Positions 41,919 to 50,649 of a stretch of DNA of 64,000 nucleotides are shown one piece after another. The translations under genes were made by a program, and so were the position numbers. Under the pieces are notes generated by a model. It made no database searches and was not told where the DNA came from. It saw only the letters and a program-made list of their open reading frames with translations. Each line of letters begins with the position of its first letter. Positions within the stretch are counted from its first letter, which is position 1. This DNA comes from an uncultured Eubacterium sp. (GTDB taxonomy: Bacteria > Bacillota > Clostridia > Oscillospirales > Acutalibacteraceae): positions 1 through 64,000 of the forward strand of contig NZ_CAKSZA010000007.1 in assembly GCF_934525195.1 (NCBI RefSeq). The letters are read 5' to 3'.

Positions 41919-42947
41919 TTATGCCAAATAATCGTTTGTGAAACCTGTGTTTTCAGGGATTTTTTCTTCTACAATCTTCTCTTCGCCGAGCCAGTTATAA
42001 AATGCGTTCCATCTTGCAGGGTCGATATAACCCCACTTCGGAGCGTCTGCAATATACTGGTCTGCCATATACTTTTGACTTGCCTTTACAAGTTCTTCAC
42101 TACCCTTGAGTGAGCCTGTGTCGTCACCGTCAATAAGGATTTGAGCTGCTTCGTCAGGATTTTCGATAGCATATTCATATCCCTTTTTGGTTGCGGAAAG
42201 GAATGCCTTAACTGTTTCAGGGTCGTTTTTGATAAGGTCGTTGTTTGCAATAAGAATAGGAGTGTAATAATCAAATGTAGGATTCAAATCCTTAAAAAAG
42301 AACTTGTCAACTTCCACATTGTTTACCTGAGCGTTTATTCCGCCCCATCCGTCAAACACCCAAATTGCGTGATCCGGATTTTGCTTTACATCCTGTGCTT
42401 CGTCTGTTACTGTGTTTGGAATTCTCTTAACCTTGCTCCAATCACCGCCGTCTGCCTTAACAACATTTTCCAACATTGCAAGCTCAATAGGTGAATCCCA
42501 AGTGAGGTATGTCTTGCCTTCAAGACCCTTTGGACTTTCGATGCCTGCACCCTTTTTAGACATAACGCAAGAAGTGTTGTGCTGAATAAGTGCAGCTACG
42601 GCTGTAACCTGCATTGGAGTTGCAGATGTGAAAGCAGAAGCGATTGTGTCCTGTGCGTCAATAGCAAACTGTGCCTGACCTGCCGAACAAGCCTCTGTTG
42701 CACCGTTCTCAGGCGGCTGAACGATTGATACATTAAGACCTGCGTCTTTGTAGTAGCCGTTTTTCAAAGCAACATAAAAACCTGTGTGGTTTGTGTTAGG
42801 TGTCCAATCAAGGCAGAGTGTAACATCCTTTAATTCTTTTGTCGTGTCGTCTGACGCATCATCCGAATTTGTCTTTGAGCAAGCTGCAAATGCACAAACA
42901 AGAGAAAGTGCAAGCAACAATGCGATTATTTTCTTAAACTTTTTCAT
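41919..42947 (-). CDS. NMT1/THI5-like substrate-binding lipoprotein (ThiY type)
   Basis: A 342-residue lipoprotein (signal with FAACSK lipobox). The start of the mature domain, TLCLDWTPNTNHTGFYVALK then NGYYKDAGL, is the NMT1/THI5 signature shared with bacterial ThiY, which binds the formyl-aminomethyl pyrimidine precursor of thiamine. GAQFAID-like pocket residues (AQFAIDAQD) follow. The TPP riboswitch upstream supports a thiamine precursor rather than sulfonates. It overlaps the permease by 4 bp. Confidence 0.9.
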   Translation of the reverse strand: MKKFKKIIALLLALSLVCAFAACSKTNSDDASDDTTKELKDVTLCLDWTPNTNHTGFYVALKNGYYKDAGLNVSIVQPPENGATEACSAGQAQFAIDAQDTIASAFTSATPMQVTAVAALIQHNTSCVMSKKGAGIESPKGLEGKTYLTWDSPIELAMLENVVKADGGDWSKVKRIPNTVTDEAQDVKQNPDHAIWVFDGWGGINAQVNNVEVDKFFFKDLNPTFDYYTPILIANNDLIKNDPETVKAFLSATKKGYEYAIENPDEAAQILIDGDDTGSLKGSEELVKASQKYMADQYIADAPKWGYIDPARWNAFYNWLGEEKIVEEKIPENTGFTNDYLA

Positions 42948-43729
42948 TTTTTGTCTCCCAAATTTTCTGTTTTATGTACCCACGGCATAGAAATTTTTTC
43001 AAGCAAAATAACAATGCCCATAAGCACCAAACTGATTGCCGAAATAAACACGATAACGGCAAACATTTTGTCAAAGGCATAAGCCTTTTTTACTCTTGTC
43101 ATATAAACGCCGAGTCCCTCAAATCCGCCGAGCCATTCCGAAACAACGGCGCCGACAACCGCATAGGCGGCAGAAATGCGAAGCCCCGAAAAGAACGAAG
43201 CGGTAGCATTCGGCAATTTGACTATCCTAAAGATTTGAAGTCTTGTTGCTCCCATAGAACGCATAAGGTTTATCGCATCGGCATCCACGCTTTCAAATCC
43301 GTTGAGAAGTCCGATTGCGATAGGGAAAAATGTTGTGAGAACAACAAGTGTGATTTTCGGAGCCATACCAAAGCCCATCCAGAGCACCAAAAGAGGTGCA
43401 ATCGCAATGGTCGGAATTGTTTGAGTAACAACCAAAACAGGATAAAGAGCCTTGTTGATTATGGTAAATCTGTCCATAAGGCTTGCAATGACAAAGGCTA
43501 TTGCAATGCCGATGAGCAAGCCATAAAAAGTTTCCTGCAAAGTGACAGCCGCCTGTTTCATCATAATTGAAAAATTGTCGACAAACGCTTTGACAACATC
43601 AATCGGTGACGGCAACATATACGCAGGCACAAGTTCCATATCACAAGCCAAAAACCACAACAGCAATATGACAATTATCGCACCGAGCGGTGCAAGTTTA
43701 TTGGTGATGTTTTGTAACTTTTTTGTCAA
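42944..43729 (-). CDS. ABC transporter permease (ThiX type)
   Basis: A 261-residue permease with about six membrane helices and the EAA loop AINLMRSMGATRLQIFRIVK LP, ending with EWLGGFEGLGVYM, the usual end of NitT/TauT/ThiX permeases. The start is TTG 43729, inside the end of the preceding gene (32-bp overlap), with GAGG upstream. It forms an importer with the binding protein and ATPase downstream. Confidence 0.9.
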   Translation of the reverse strand: MTKKLQNITNKLAPLGAIIVILLLWFLACDMELVPAYMLPSPIDVVKAFVDNFSIMMKQAAVTLQETFYGLLIGIAIAFVIASLMDRFTIINKALYPVLVVTQTIPTIAIAPLLVLWMGFGMAPKITLVVLTTFFPIAIGLLNGFESVDADAINLMRSMGATRLQIFRIVKLPNATASFFSGLRISAAYAVVGAVVSEWLGGFEGLGVYMTRVKKAYAFDKMFAVIVFISAISLVLMGIVILLEKISMPWVHKTENLGDKK

Positions 43730-43997
43730 TGGTCAATACCTCGCCCTCAGGATTGTAAACCACCTTGACATATGCGCTCACGCTTGGGCAACCTGCCTTG
43801 ATTGCAACCTTTTGGCAGTTTGCAGCAATTTCCATAAGCTCATCATAGCTTTCGCCCTCAATGGTAGTTTCGAACGGACCTACATAATAATTGAGTCCTG
43901 TTGACTTGATGTATGCAATAACCTCGTCAACAATGCGGATAAGTTCGTCCTCATCCTTTACGCTTGGCAAAACCTGAATAGCAACACTTGCTTTCAT
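43698..43997 (-). CDS. MTH1187-family thiamine-binding protein
   Basis: A 99-residue protein: MKASVAIQVLPSVKDEDELI, YVGPFETTIEGESYDEL and SVSAYVKVVYNPEG match the DUF77/MTH1187 fold, small ferredoxin-like proteins that bind thiamine. ATG 43997 follows AAGGAAG; the longer 113-aa frame has no site and exceeds family length. As the first gene after the TPP riboswitch it probably delivers or senses the vitamin or its precursor for the importer. Confidence 0.9.
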   Translation of the reverse strand: MKASVAIQVLPSVKDEDELIRIVDEVIAYIKSTGLNYYVGPFETTIEGESYDELMEIAANCQKVAIKAGCPSVSAYVKVVYNPEGEVLTIDKKVTKHHQ

Positions 43998-44037
43998 AAT
44001 AAAATACTTCCTTTCATAATATTCTTGATAAGTCAAG

Positions 44038-44063
44038 AAAAAAGCACCGAAAAAATCGGTGCT
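44038..44063 (-). terminator. Riboswitch expression-platform terminator
   Basis: Minus strand AGCACCGA / TCGGTGCT with a short T-rich loop, followed by TTTTTT. It lies between the TPP aptamer and the first thi gene, so transcription should stop when TPP is bound. Confidence 0.85.
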
Positions 44064-44083
44064 GAAATCCTAAATTTATATCG

Positions 44084-44162
44084 TCTTCCTACGCTCGCAT
44101 TACCGAACAGGTTAGAAGGGTATAATCTCAGCCAAGATTGAAAAACAATCAGCACCCCTGAC
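44084..44162 (-). promoter_or_regulatory. TPP riboswitch aptamer
   Basis: The minus strand contains the THI-element landmarks in order: GGGGTGCT, GGCTGAGATTATACCC, TAACCTGTTCGGTAATGC and GCGTAGGAAG. It precedes a terminator hairpin and the thiamine uptake genes. The remaining 44166-44419 is A+T-rich and shows only the ribosome site of the next gene. Confidence 0.95.
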
Positions 44163-44419
44163 TTATTAAGTTAACGATATTTTACCACTTTTTTCACATT
44201 ATGTCAAATAGATTAAGCGAAACAAATATGAAAATCGCATTTAAATCATAATATTTGATCAATAATATCAATTATGCCCATTGCTTGAAATTCATTTGCT
44301 TTTAGGCAATTTAAATAATGAAATAGCTACTTATAGGATTCACCCCCCTTTTTAATATTAATTTTCTACTTTTATGTTAATTTATTTTATGATATAGTAG
44401 TATTATAGGGGGATATAAT

Positions 44420-45145
44420 ATGAAAGAAGCAAAGAAAATAGTTAAATACTTATTTATAATAATAATTTCTGCGTTATTACTCGGCTTTGTTATTCATACC
44501 GTTTATGTTCAATGCCACAAGACGGAAGTTGTTGAATATTTGGTTGATAAATATGATTTTGACAAAAAAGACATAATTCTCCTAGATTATGAGGGTGAAA
44601 GATTTCACGATGATAGCGATTTGGGTATTCTTTTTGATTGGTACACTACATCTCCGACTTGGAAAATCAGATGCAATAAAAGAACTTTTGGCGTTACAAA
44701 AACAAAATATGGATTTAGTGATGATTATCAATTAGAAGATATTTTTGAGTGGTCAGTCGACTATTTAAAAGCAGTCGACCCTAATGTTGTCGGTATCAAA
44801 ATTAATTGTGGAAAATTGCATAACATTGTAACCGAAGATACCATAAAAGATTTTTTAATAAATGATAATGATTCTTTTGTTATTTATTATAAAGTTGACA
44901 GTCTTGAACAATATTATACTTATTCTAAAAGCGGCTTCAAATATACTAATGATAATTATGATAAAATCAATTATCAAGTTTTGAAAGAGTTTGAGTTCAT
45001 TAATAAAGATATTGAAAATAAAGGCACTTTTTTAACGACATCTAATTTAAAGTTTTCAAGGAACCGTTGGGACAATTTTGCAAATTATTATTATGATACA
45101 AAAACTGCAAATGACAAATTACATCAAAAAGGAGTGATTATATGA
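44420..45145 (+). CDS. Membrane-anchored protein of unknown function, paralogue 1
   Basis: A 241-residue protein with one N-terminal membrane helix (about 9-30) and an extracellular remainder. It shares a layout with the next protein: a short helix then VEYLVDKYDFDKKDIILLDY, a W-containing strand, and GFSDDYQLEDIFEWSVDYL versus GYYDDYQFDDIQNWCTEWL. No known domain is recognised. The ribosome site is AGGGGG. The pair lies in an A+T-rich patch between core genes and overlaps the next gene by 4 bp. Confidence 0.7.
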   Translation: MKEAKKIVKYLFIIIISALLLGFVIHTVYVQCHKTEVVEYLVDKYDFDKKDIILLDYEGERFHDDSDLGILFDWYTTSPTWKIRCNKRTFGVTKTKYGFSDDYQLEDIFEWSVDYLKAVDPNVVGIKINCGKLHNIVTEDTIKDFLINDNDSFVIYYKVDSLEQYYTYSKSGFKYTNDNYDKINYQVLKEFEFINKDIENKGTFLTTSNLKFSRNRWDNFANYYYDTKTANDKLHQKGVII

Positions 45146-45861
45146 CTAAAAAGAATAAAATAATAATTATCTTTGCTGTTTTGTTTGCCGTTGTAATGTT
45201 GATATTAGGGATTTTTTTGATTGAACAACACATGCGCAAAACTGATGTTGATTATGCAAAAGAACAATCCTTGGAATATCTTTGCGAGAAATACAACGCA
45301 AATCCGCAAGAGTTTAAATTAATTAAATACAACCAAGCCCATTCTGTACAGGAAGAATATGAAATCTTTTTAACAAAAACGGTTTGGATTGATTTTTCGT
45401 TTGAATATGAATATAACAACAGACATTTTATTGTGAGCAAAAATAAAAAAGGTTATTATGACGATTATCAATTTGACGATATACAAAATTGGTGCACAGA
45501 ATGGTTGCAAAAAAATGTTGACCAAAGAATTATCGGAATGTACCTTGACACGGAGAATATAATAAACTACTACGATAAGAATAATCTTGATTACAAATAT
45601 ATAATTTCAAAAGATGATTCAAAGCAATTTTTAAAATGCTTTGAAAACGATGTTGCACGTTTTTATTTTTATGATAAAGAATATACATATGACGATATGC
45701 ATATAGATAAACTAAGCATGAAATTCAACAGCACATTAAAAGCCGATTATATTCCTAGCTTTTATTATGTAACCAACACACCTAAAAAACATTTTGCATG
45801 CTTTGAATTTATTCAATGGGGAAGCTATGCAGAACCAGACTATAATATAAAAGGAAAATGA
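45142..45861 (+). CDS. Membrane-anchored protein of unknown function, paralogue 2
   Basis: A 239-residue paralogue of the preceding protein, with an N-terminal membrane helix (about 5-27). The shared core is DDYQFDDIQNW, followed by IIGMYLDTENIINYYDK, the counterpart of VVGIKINCGKLHNIVTE in paralogue 1. AAAAGGAG precedes the ATG. Tandem duplication of exported proteins is common for surface or immunity genes, but there is no direct indication of function. Confidence 0.7.
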   Translation: MTKKNKIIIIFAVLFAVVMLILGIFLIEQHMRKTDVDYAKEQSLEYLCEKYNANPQEFKLIKYNQAHSVQEEYEIFLTKTVWIDFSFEYEYNNRHFIVSKNKKGYYDDYQFDDIQNWCTEWLQKNVDQRIIGMYLDTENIINYYDKNNLDYKYIISKDDSKQFLKCFENDVARFYFYDKEYTYDDMHIDKLSMKFNSTLKADYIPSFYYVTNTPKKHFACFEFIQWGSYAEPDYNIKGK

Positions 45862-45882
45862 TAATGAAAAAGCAACTTTTCA

Positions 45883-45963
45883 AGTTATTATTATGATGCA
45901 AAAACTATAAAAACGGAACTTATTGAAAGGGGGCAGTGCAATAGGATGAATAAAAATATATAA
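45883..45963 (+). pseudogene. C-terminal remnant of a third paralogue
   Basis: The frame from 45883 reads SYYYDAKTIKTELIERGQCN..., matching the end of paralogue 1 (NYYYDTKTANDKLHQKG). At the DNA level TTATTATTATGAT.CAAAAACT is shared. No start or upstream part remains. This shows that the tandem array was once longer. Confidence 0.6.
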
Positions 45964-46126
45964 AAAATATATTTCAATATTATTAGCGATAAATATTGCT
46001 CTTTTTGGAACACCAAAAATAATCATGGCAGATTCAAAAGAATATTATGCTCAATACAGCGGTTCAACAACGTCAATCTGGGGCTATAAACCGAATTGCA
46101 CTTTTACTATAAATAAATATGGTTGA
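45946..46126 (+). pseudogene. Frameshifted small secreted protein
   Basis: ATG 45946 opens MNKNI and meets TAA. In the next frame the sequence continues KKYISILLAINIALFGTPK, a signal peptide, then IIMADSKEYYAQYSGSTTSI and ends at TGA 46124. A one-base change joins the two. It looks like a decayed exported protein of about 60 residues. The XRE start codon lies inside its last codons. Confidence 0.5.
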
Positions 46127-46409
46127 TTTTGGTAGCAATTTAAAAGAATTACGACTTAAGCATAAAATGACACAAAAAGAACTTGCAGATAAAATCGGCG
46201 TTACAAAATCTGTTGTTTCGTATTATGAATTGCAAGAGCGTTCACCATCGCCTGAAATTCTTATTAAGCTGTCAAGAATATTTCATGTGACAAAAGATTA
46301 TCTACTTGGTATTGAACATACACACACGATAGATATTTCAAATCTTTCTTCTGAGCAACTTACGGTAATAGAACAACTTATTAAACTTTTTGAAAGTGAT
46401 GATAAATAA
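46119..46409 (+). CDS. XRE-family regulator, 96 aa
   Basis: An N-terminal XRE domain (LKELRLKHKMTQKELADKIG, VTKSVVSYYELQERSPSPEI) and a short C-terminal helix. The domain is canonical and intact. No ribosome site precedes ATG 46119, which lies within the end of the frameshifted upstream frame. Expression may therefore now be low or dependent on residual coupling. Confidence 0.8.
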   Translation: MVDFGSNLKELRLKHKMTQKELADKIGVTKSVVSYYELQERSPSPEILIKLSRIFHVTKDYLLGIEHTHTIDISNLSSEQLTVIEQLIKLFESDDK

Positions 46410-46446
46410 AGGAGTCTACCTCATTTTCTGTGAGGCAGACTCCTTT
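46408..46446. terminator. Bidirectional terminator between XRE gene and mgtE
   Basis: AAAGGAGTCT-A-CCTCA pairs with TGAGG-C-AGACTCCTTT. It serves the convergent XRE and mgtE genes. Confidence 0.9.
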
Positions 46447-46463
46447 ATTCTTTAATTGTATTA

Positions 46464-47861
46464 TTAATGTAATTGTGGAATTAATGCGGTTGCGATGCCG
46501 AAATATACGAGAAGTGAAACGGCGTCAACAACGGTTGTGATGAACGGTGACGACATAACAGCAGGGTCAAAGCCGACTTTTTTTGCAATCATAGGAAGTG
46601 TGCAACCGATGAATTTTGCAAAAACAATTTCAACAACCAAGGTGAGGCAAATTGCAAGGTCAACTATAAGTGTAATATCGCTGTTGTGCATAATCGTACG
46701 GTCAACAAGCCAAATCTTTATAAAATTAGCTGCCGCAAGGCTCAAGCCACAAACCAAGCCGACACGAATCTCTTTCCATACAACCTTGAAGAAATCCTTG
46801 AATGTTACTTCGCCGAGGCTCATGGCACGAATAACCGTAACACTTGCCTGACCGCCTGAGTTACCGCCGGTGTCCATAAGCATAGGGATAAACGCCGTAA
46901 GAACAGTCATAGTTGCAAGCTTGTCTTCAAAGCCTGTAATAATTGAGCCTGTAAAGGTTGCCGAAATCATAAGAAGCAGCAGCCACGGGAAGCGGGATTT
47001 CCATGTTTCAAAAACCGAGGTTTTAAGATATGTTTTCTCCGTAGGGAGCATAGCATTCATCTTTTGAATATCCTCGGTGTTCTCCTCTTGGATGACATCG
47101 ATAGCGTCGTCGACCGTGATAATACCAACCAAACGACCCTCCATATCAACAACGGGAAGTGCAAGGAAGTTATACTTATCAAACAGTTGAGTTGCGAGTT
47201 CCTGGTCATCAAGCGTGTTTAGGGAAATAATGTTTGTTTCCATAAAATCGCTGATAACATCATCGTAATCGTGGAGGAGAAGTTCCTTGACGGTAGTTAC
47301 ACCGATAAGCTTCCTCGAACTGTCGCAAACATAGCAGGTATAAATTGTTTCCTTGTCGATACCTGTTCGTCTGATTCGTTTGAAAGCCGCCTCAACCGAC
47401 ATATCTTTTTTGAGGTCAACAAACTCCGGTGTCATAATAGAACCGGCTGAATCCTCGGGATATTTAAGCAAAGTGTTAATTGATTCTCTCATCTTGCTGT
47501 CGGCATTGCGGAGAATTCTCTTTACAACAGTTGCAGGCATTTCCTCAATGACATCAACGGCATCATCAAGGTAAAGTTCATCAAGCACTTCTTTAAGCTC
47601 GCTATCCGAAAATGCGTGAATAAGTGATTCCTGATTGTCGCTGTCAAGTTCAACAAAGGTTTCCGCCGCTTCTTCTTTGGCAAGCAATCGGAACATAAGC
47701 AGTCGCTGATTGGCTGACACTTCATCAAGAACGCTCGCTATATCGGCAGGGTTCATTTCCGACAGTAGATTTTTAAGTTTTGCAAACTCTCTTTTTTCAC
47801 ATAATGTTTGGATTTCTTCGATGATTTCGTTTTCGTTCATTTCCTGAATATCCACTTTCAT
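46464..47861 (-). CDS. mgtE: MgtE magnesium transporter
   Basis: A 465-residue Mg2+ channel: N-domain helical repeats (about 1-125, LLSEMNPADIASVLDEV), paired CBS domains (about 130-250, TIYTCYVCDSSRKLIG, LPVVDMEGRLVGIITVDD) and five C-terminal membrane helices. The pore signature is PMLMDTGGNSGGQAS. Start ATG 47861 follows AGGCGGTG. No M-box is visible upstream, so it is probably controlled by Mg2+ binding to the cytoplasmic domain. Confidence 0.95.
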   Translation of the reverse strand: MKVDIQEMNENEIIEEIQTLCEKREFAKLKNLLSEMNPADIASVLDEVSANQRLLMFRLLAKEEAAETFVELDSDNQESLIHAFSDSELKEVLDELYLDDAVDVIEEMPATVVKRILRNADSKMRESINTLLKYPEDSAGSIMTPEFVDLKKDMSVEAAFKRIRRTGIDKETIYTCYVCDSSRKLIGVTTVKELLLHDYDDVISDFMETNIISLNTLDDQELATQLFDKYNFLALPVVDMEGRLVGIITVDDAIDVIQEENTEDIQKMNAMLPTEKTYLKTSVFETWKSRFPWLLLLMISATFTGSIITGFEDKLATMTVLTAFIPMLMDTGGNSGGQASVTVIRAMSLGEVTFKDFFKVVWKEIRVGLVCGLSLAAANFIKIWLVDRTIMHNSDITLIVDLAICLTLVVEIVFAKFIGCTLPMIAKKVGFDPAVMSSPFITTVVDAVSLLVYFGIATALIPQLH

Positions 47862-47906
47862 TACTGTCACCGCCTTTGTTGTTTTATTCGTTATAGATAT
47901 ATGCGA

Positions 47907-48779
47907 CTATTCCCCGTCCTCGTTTTCAGGCTCGTCCGAATAGTCAAAAAATTCAGTTTCGTCATCGTCCTGCGCTTTAACAGCCACTCTTTTAAGAATC
48001 AAAACCGCTATTGCAAGAATGATAATTCCGCCGAAAATTCCAAGGAGCATCACCTTGAACTGAGGTGATTTGTGGAACACCTCGTTTTTGATAATATCCT
48101 CATATGAATTGTTTTTCAGTTCTTTTTTAAGTTCCTTTGATGTCAAGCCGAGGCGCTTAACTTCAAATTTATACGATTTGAGCGTTCCGTCAGATGAAAC
48201 AACACTTGCTTCGATAATCGGGTTTTGCTCGGTCGTCATCTTAAATTCCTTTGGAACATTGCAAAACGCGCCCAAATCCTCAGGCACGGCTATCAATTTC
48301 AGCTCTGTCATATCCTTTGGAATATAAAGCTGATAAGAAGTTTCCTCGTTATTGAGTGCCGGATAAACACAGCCGAGTTCACAATCAAGTTCCTTGAGAT
48401 TTGCGTTTGAATTGAGCTTTACGCTGACATCATTATACTTGTACTCAAAGAAATAATTTGCCGAGAGAGTAACATTTTTGACCTCAACATTGATGCCGTT
48501 CATACCCTCTTGGTTATAGGTTACAAAAATCTCCGAACCTTTGCTGACCTTGTATTTTTTGAGAGTCGGTGTTTCGCCGTCGGAATTTACAATCAGTTTG
48601 TAATAAAACTGTGTCGGTGAAAATTCGCCCTCAATTTCCGCATCGTTGAATTCTATTGATTGCAAGGTCGGTGCTTTAACCGTTTTGCTCTCTGCCTTGT
48701 CACCTGCAAAAGCGGTGAACGGCATAACAACAGCAAGCATCATAACCACGCACAGCAGTGCTTTAATCGTTTTTTTCAT
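47907..48779 (-). CDS. Cadherin-like beta-sandwich surface protein
   Basis: A 290-residue protein: signal peptide (to about residue 24, TAFAGDK), and an extracellular region with a cadherin-like beta-sandwich pattern (YQLYIPKDMTELKLIAVPED ... GTLKSYKFEV). One membrane helix lies near 245-268 (VMLLGIFGGIIILAIAVLIL), with an acidic cytoplasmic tail. ATG 48779 is chosen for AAAGGAG. It follows the DUF4015-like gene by 13 bp and is likely co-transcribed. Role unknown; adhesion or envelope scaffolding is plausible. Confidence 0.75.
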   Translation of the reverse strand: MKKTIKALLCVVMMLAVVMPFTAFAGDKAESKTVKAPTLQSIEFNDAEIEGEFSPTQFYYKLIVNSDGETPTLKKYKVSKGSEIFVTYNQEGMNGINVEVKNVTLSANYFFEYKYNDVSVKLNSNANLKELDCELGCVYPALNNEETSYQLYIPKDMTELKLIAVPEDLGAFCNVPKEFKMTTEQNPIIEASVVSSDGTLKSYKFEVKRLGLTSKELKKELKNNSYEDIIKNEVFHKSPQFKVMLLGIFGGIIILAIAVLILKRVAVKAQDDDETEFFDYSDEPENEDGE

Positions 48780-48792
48780 ATTTTCTCCTTTA

Positions 48793-49881
48793 TCAGTCCG
48801 CAAGAATGAAGCGTTCTACACCTGCCGATGCAAGATGCTCATACACACGGGTTGTATCAAGCTCGGTTGAAATATAATAAATTTGATTATTGCCTAACTT
48901 ATCAAAGCTTTTTATTTGTTTGTCTATTGCGGAATTTGTTATATTTCCGCTTTCGGCATCCATGCCTGTGATTTTCACTTCAACCTCTTTAAGCAATTTG
49001 ACATCACCGCCGAGGTCCTTTTTCAATTTCTTTGACAAGGCTTTGTAGCCGTCATTATATTTGTTTGAAACATCACTTGGGAGATTGTAGCCATACAGCA
49101 CGAAAACCTGAACGCCGTAGCCCTTTAGTTCCCTGACAATGTCGAGAATATAGTTATACACCTGCTCGTTGTTCGGGTCAAGATAATAATTGCCCTGACT
49201 GTCGGTGTACAGCTTTTTGCCCTTTTTAACAGCCAAATCTTTGTTGTGCAACGGCAAAACATTGTCCTTGTAGCAACAAATTCTTGCCACAGGCATAATA
49301 TCATTTTCTACAAGTCTTTTGATTGAGCCGACGCTGTCGCTGCCGACATTGCTCATTGCACCGTAAGTGTCAATAGTTGCAAGCGAAGAACGGTAGCCGA
49401 TTGTGCCGTCATCACGCTTTGCATCAAAAGTTATGCTGTTTGCGGAAGTGCTCTGCGCCTCGTTGATAACAGAAGTGAGCATTGCCGAATTGTCAAGGCT
49501 GACGGATTCGGTCATAAGTGACGCCACATTGATGGTCAACTGCGACAAAGCATTGCTGTCGGCATTGTCCTGACTGAGCAATTTTTCAGCCGGCTCCGCC
49601 TGACGAATCATATGCACATCCATCACGGTGTAACCGCCGAAAAGTAGGACGACCGCCAACAATGACGACACAACAACTTTAATTGCTCGAAGTCTGTTTT
49701 CTTTTCTTTTTTGAGCCTTGTGCTGAGCGGCACGGCGTTTGTCATTGTAAACATTACCCGCTTCACCGTCAACAGTATATTTGTCGGCAAAGTCAATCGG
49801 TCTGCCCTGTGGCTCTTCCGTCCAATGCTCATTGCGATGCTTGTTAGTATAAAATTTTCTTTTTTCCTGATTTTTACTCAT
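48793..49881 (-). CDS. Membrane-anchored putative glycoside hydrolase-like protein (DUF4015 type)
   Basis: A 362-residue protein with a basic cytoplasmic N-terminus of about 65 residues, a membrane helix (about 68-88) and an extracellular TIM-barrel-like domain. ITFDAKRDDGTIGYRS, IMPVARICCYKDN and YYLDPNNEQVYNYILDIVRE match the DUF4015/GHL pattern, although the C-terminal end is divergent. Likely substrate is a wall or exopolysaccharide glycan. It lies 6 bp after rpe in a leftward run. Confidence 0.68.
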   Translation of the reverse strand: MSKNQEKRKFYTNKHRNEHWTEEPQGRPIDFADKYTVDGEAGNVYNDKRRAAQHKAQKRKENRLRAIKVVVSSLLAVVLLFGGYTVMDVHMIRQAEPAEKLLSQDNADSNALSQLTINVASLMTESVSLDNSAMLTSVINEAQSTSANSITFDAKRDDGTIGYRSSLATIDTYGAMSNVGSDSVGSIKRLVENDIMPVARICCYKDNVLPLHNKDLAVKKGKKLYTDSQGNYYLDPNNEQVYNYILDIVRELKGYGVQVFVLYGYNLPSDVSNKYNDGYKALSKKLKKDLGGDVKLLKEVEVKITGMDAESGNITNSAIDKQIKSFDKLGNNQIYYISTELDTTRVYEHLASAGVERFILAD

Positions 49882-49887
49882 AGCAAA

Positions 49888-50541
49888 TCACTGTGCGTCT
49901 TGTGCGTTTTTCCTCAAAAGAGCAATAGTTTCAGCCGGGTTTTCACTCTTGAAAACAGCAGAACCCGCAACAAAAACATTTGCGCCTGCCTTTGCGGCAA
50001 TTTTGATGGTTTCGGCATTGATTCCGCCGTCAACCTCAATATCAATATCCGGATTAATCTCGCGGATTGCCTCAACCTTTGGCATTGTTGACTCCATAAA
50101 GCTTTGACCGCCAAAGCCCGGCTCAACTGTCATAACAAGCACCATAGAAAGCTTGTCAAGATACTTTACAACCTCGTCAATCGGTGTTGCCGGTTTGATA
50201 GCCAAACCTGCCTTTTTGCCGAGTGACAAAATCTTGTCGATAGTTTCCTCTGTGTCGCTGTCGCACTCGGAGTGGAAGCAGATAATGTCGGCACCTGCCT
50301 TTGCAAAATCCTCTGCATAATCAAGTGGATTGCTGATCATCAAATGCACATCAAACGGCACATCACACACCTTTTTGCACGCAGCGGTAACAGGTGCGCC
50401 GATTGAAATATTCGGCACAAAATGACCGTCCATAACATCAACATGAATCATATCCGAAGTGGAAATTCTTTCAAGTTCTGACTGAAGATTTGCATAATCG
50501 CTCGCCAAAATTGACGGTGAGATTTTAACTTTATTGTTCAT
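49888..50541 (-). CDS. rpe: Ribulose-phosphate 3-epimerase
   Basis: A 217-residue TIM-barrel enzyme interconverting ribulose-5-phosphate and xylulose-5-phosphate in the pentose phosphate pathway. Signatures: ISPSILASDYANL, IHVDVMDGHFVPNISIG, VHLMISNPLDY, MTVEPGFGGQSF and EVDGGINAET, with the metal-binding His and Asp residues intact. Length is standard. Confidence 0.96.
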   Translation of the reverse strand: MNNKVKISPSILASDYANLQSELERISTSDMIHVDVMDGHFVPNISIGAPVTAACKKVCDVPFDVHLMISNPLDYAEDFAKAGADIICFHSECDSDTEETIDKILSLGKKAGLAIKPATPIDEVVKYLDKLSMVLVMTVEPGFGGQSFMESTMPKVEAIREINPDIDIEVDGGINAETIKIAAKAGANVFVAGSAVFKSENPAETIALLRKNAQDAQ

Positions 50542-50603
50542 AAGTAATACTGCTCCATTTTTATAGTCGATATATTATAACATTATATACGCTATAATTC
50601 AAG

Positions 50604-50633
50604 AAAAAAGTGCCGAAACGAATCGACACTTTT
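50604..50633 (-). terminator. Terminator after the alpha-galactosidase gene
   Basis: Minus strand AAAAGTGTCG / CGGCACTTTTTT with one wobble or mismatch and an 8-nt loop, directly past the stop codon. Confidence 0.8.
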
Positions 50634-50649
50634 CAATAACTTATTAAGT

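Noticed and set aside
42974..43570. 198-aa plus-strand ORF rich in His, Lys and Asn
   Set aside because: Antisense of the thiamine-type permease; no start signals.
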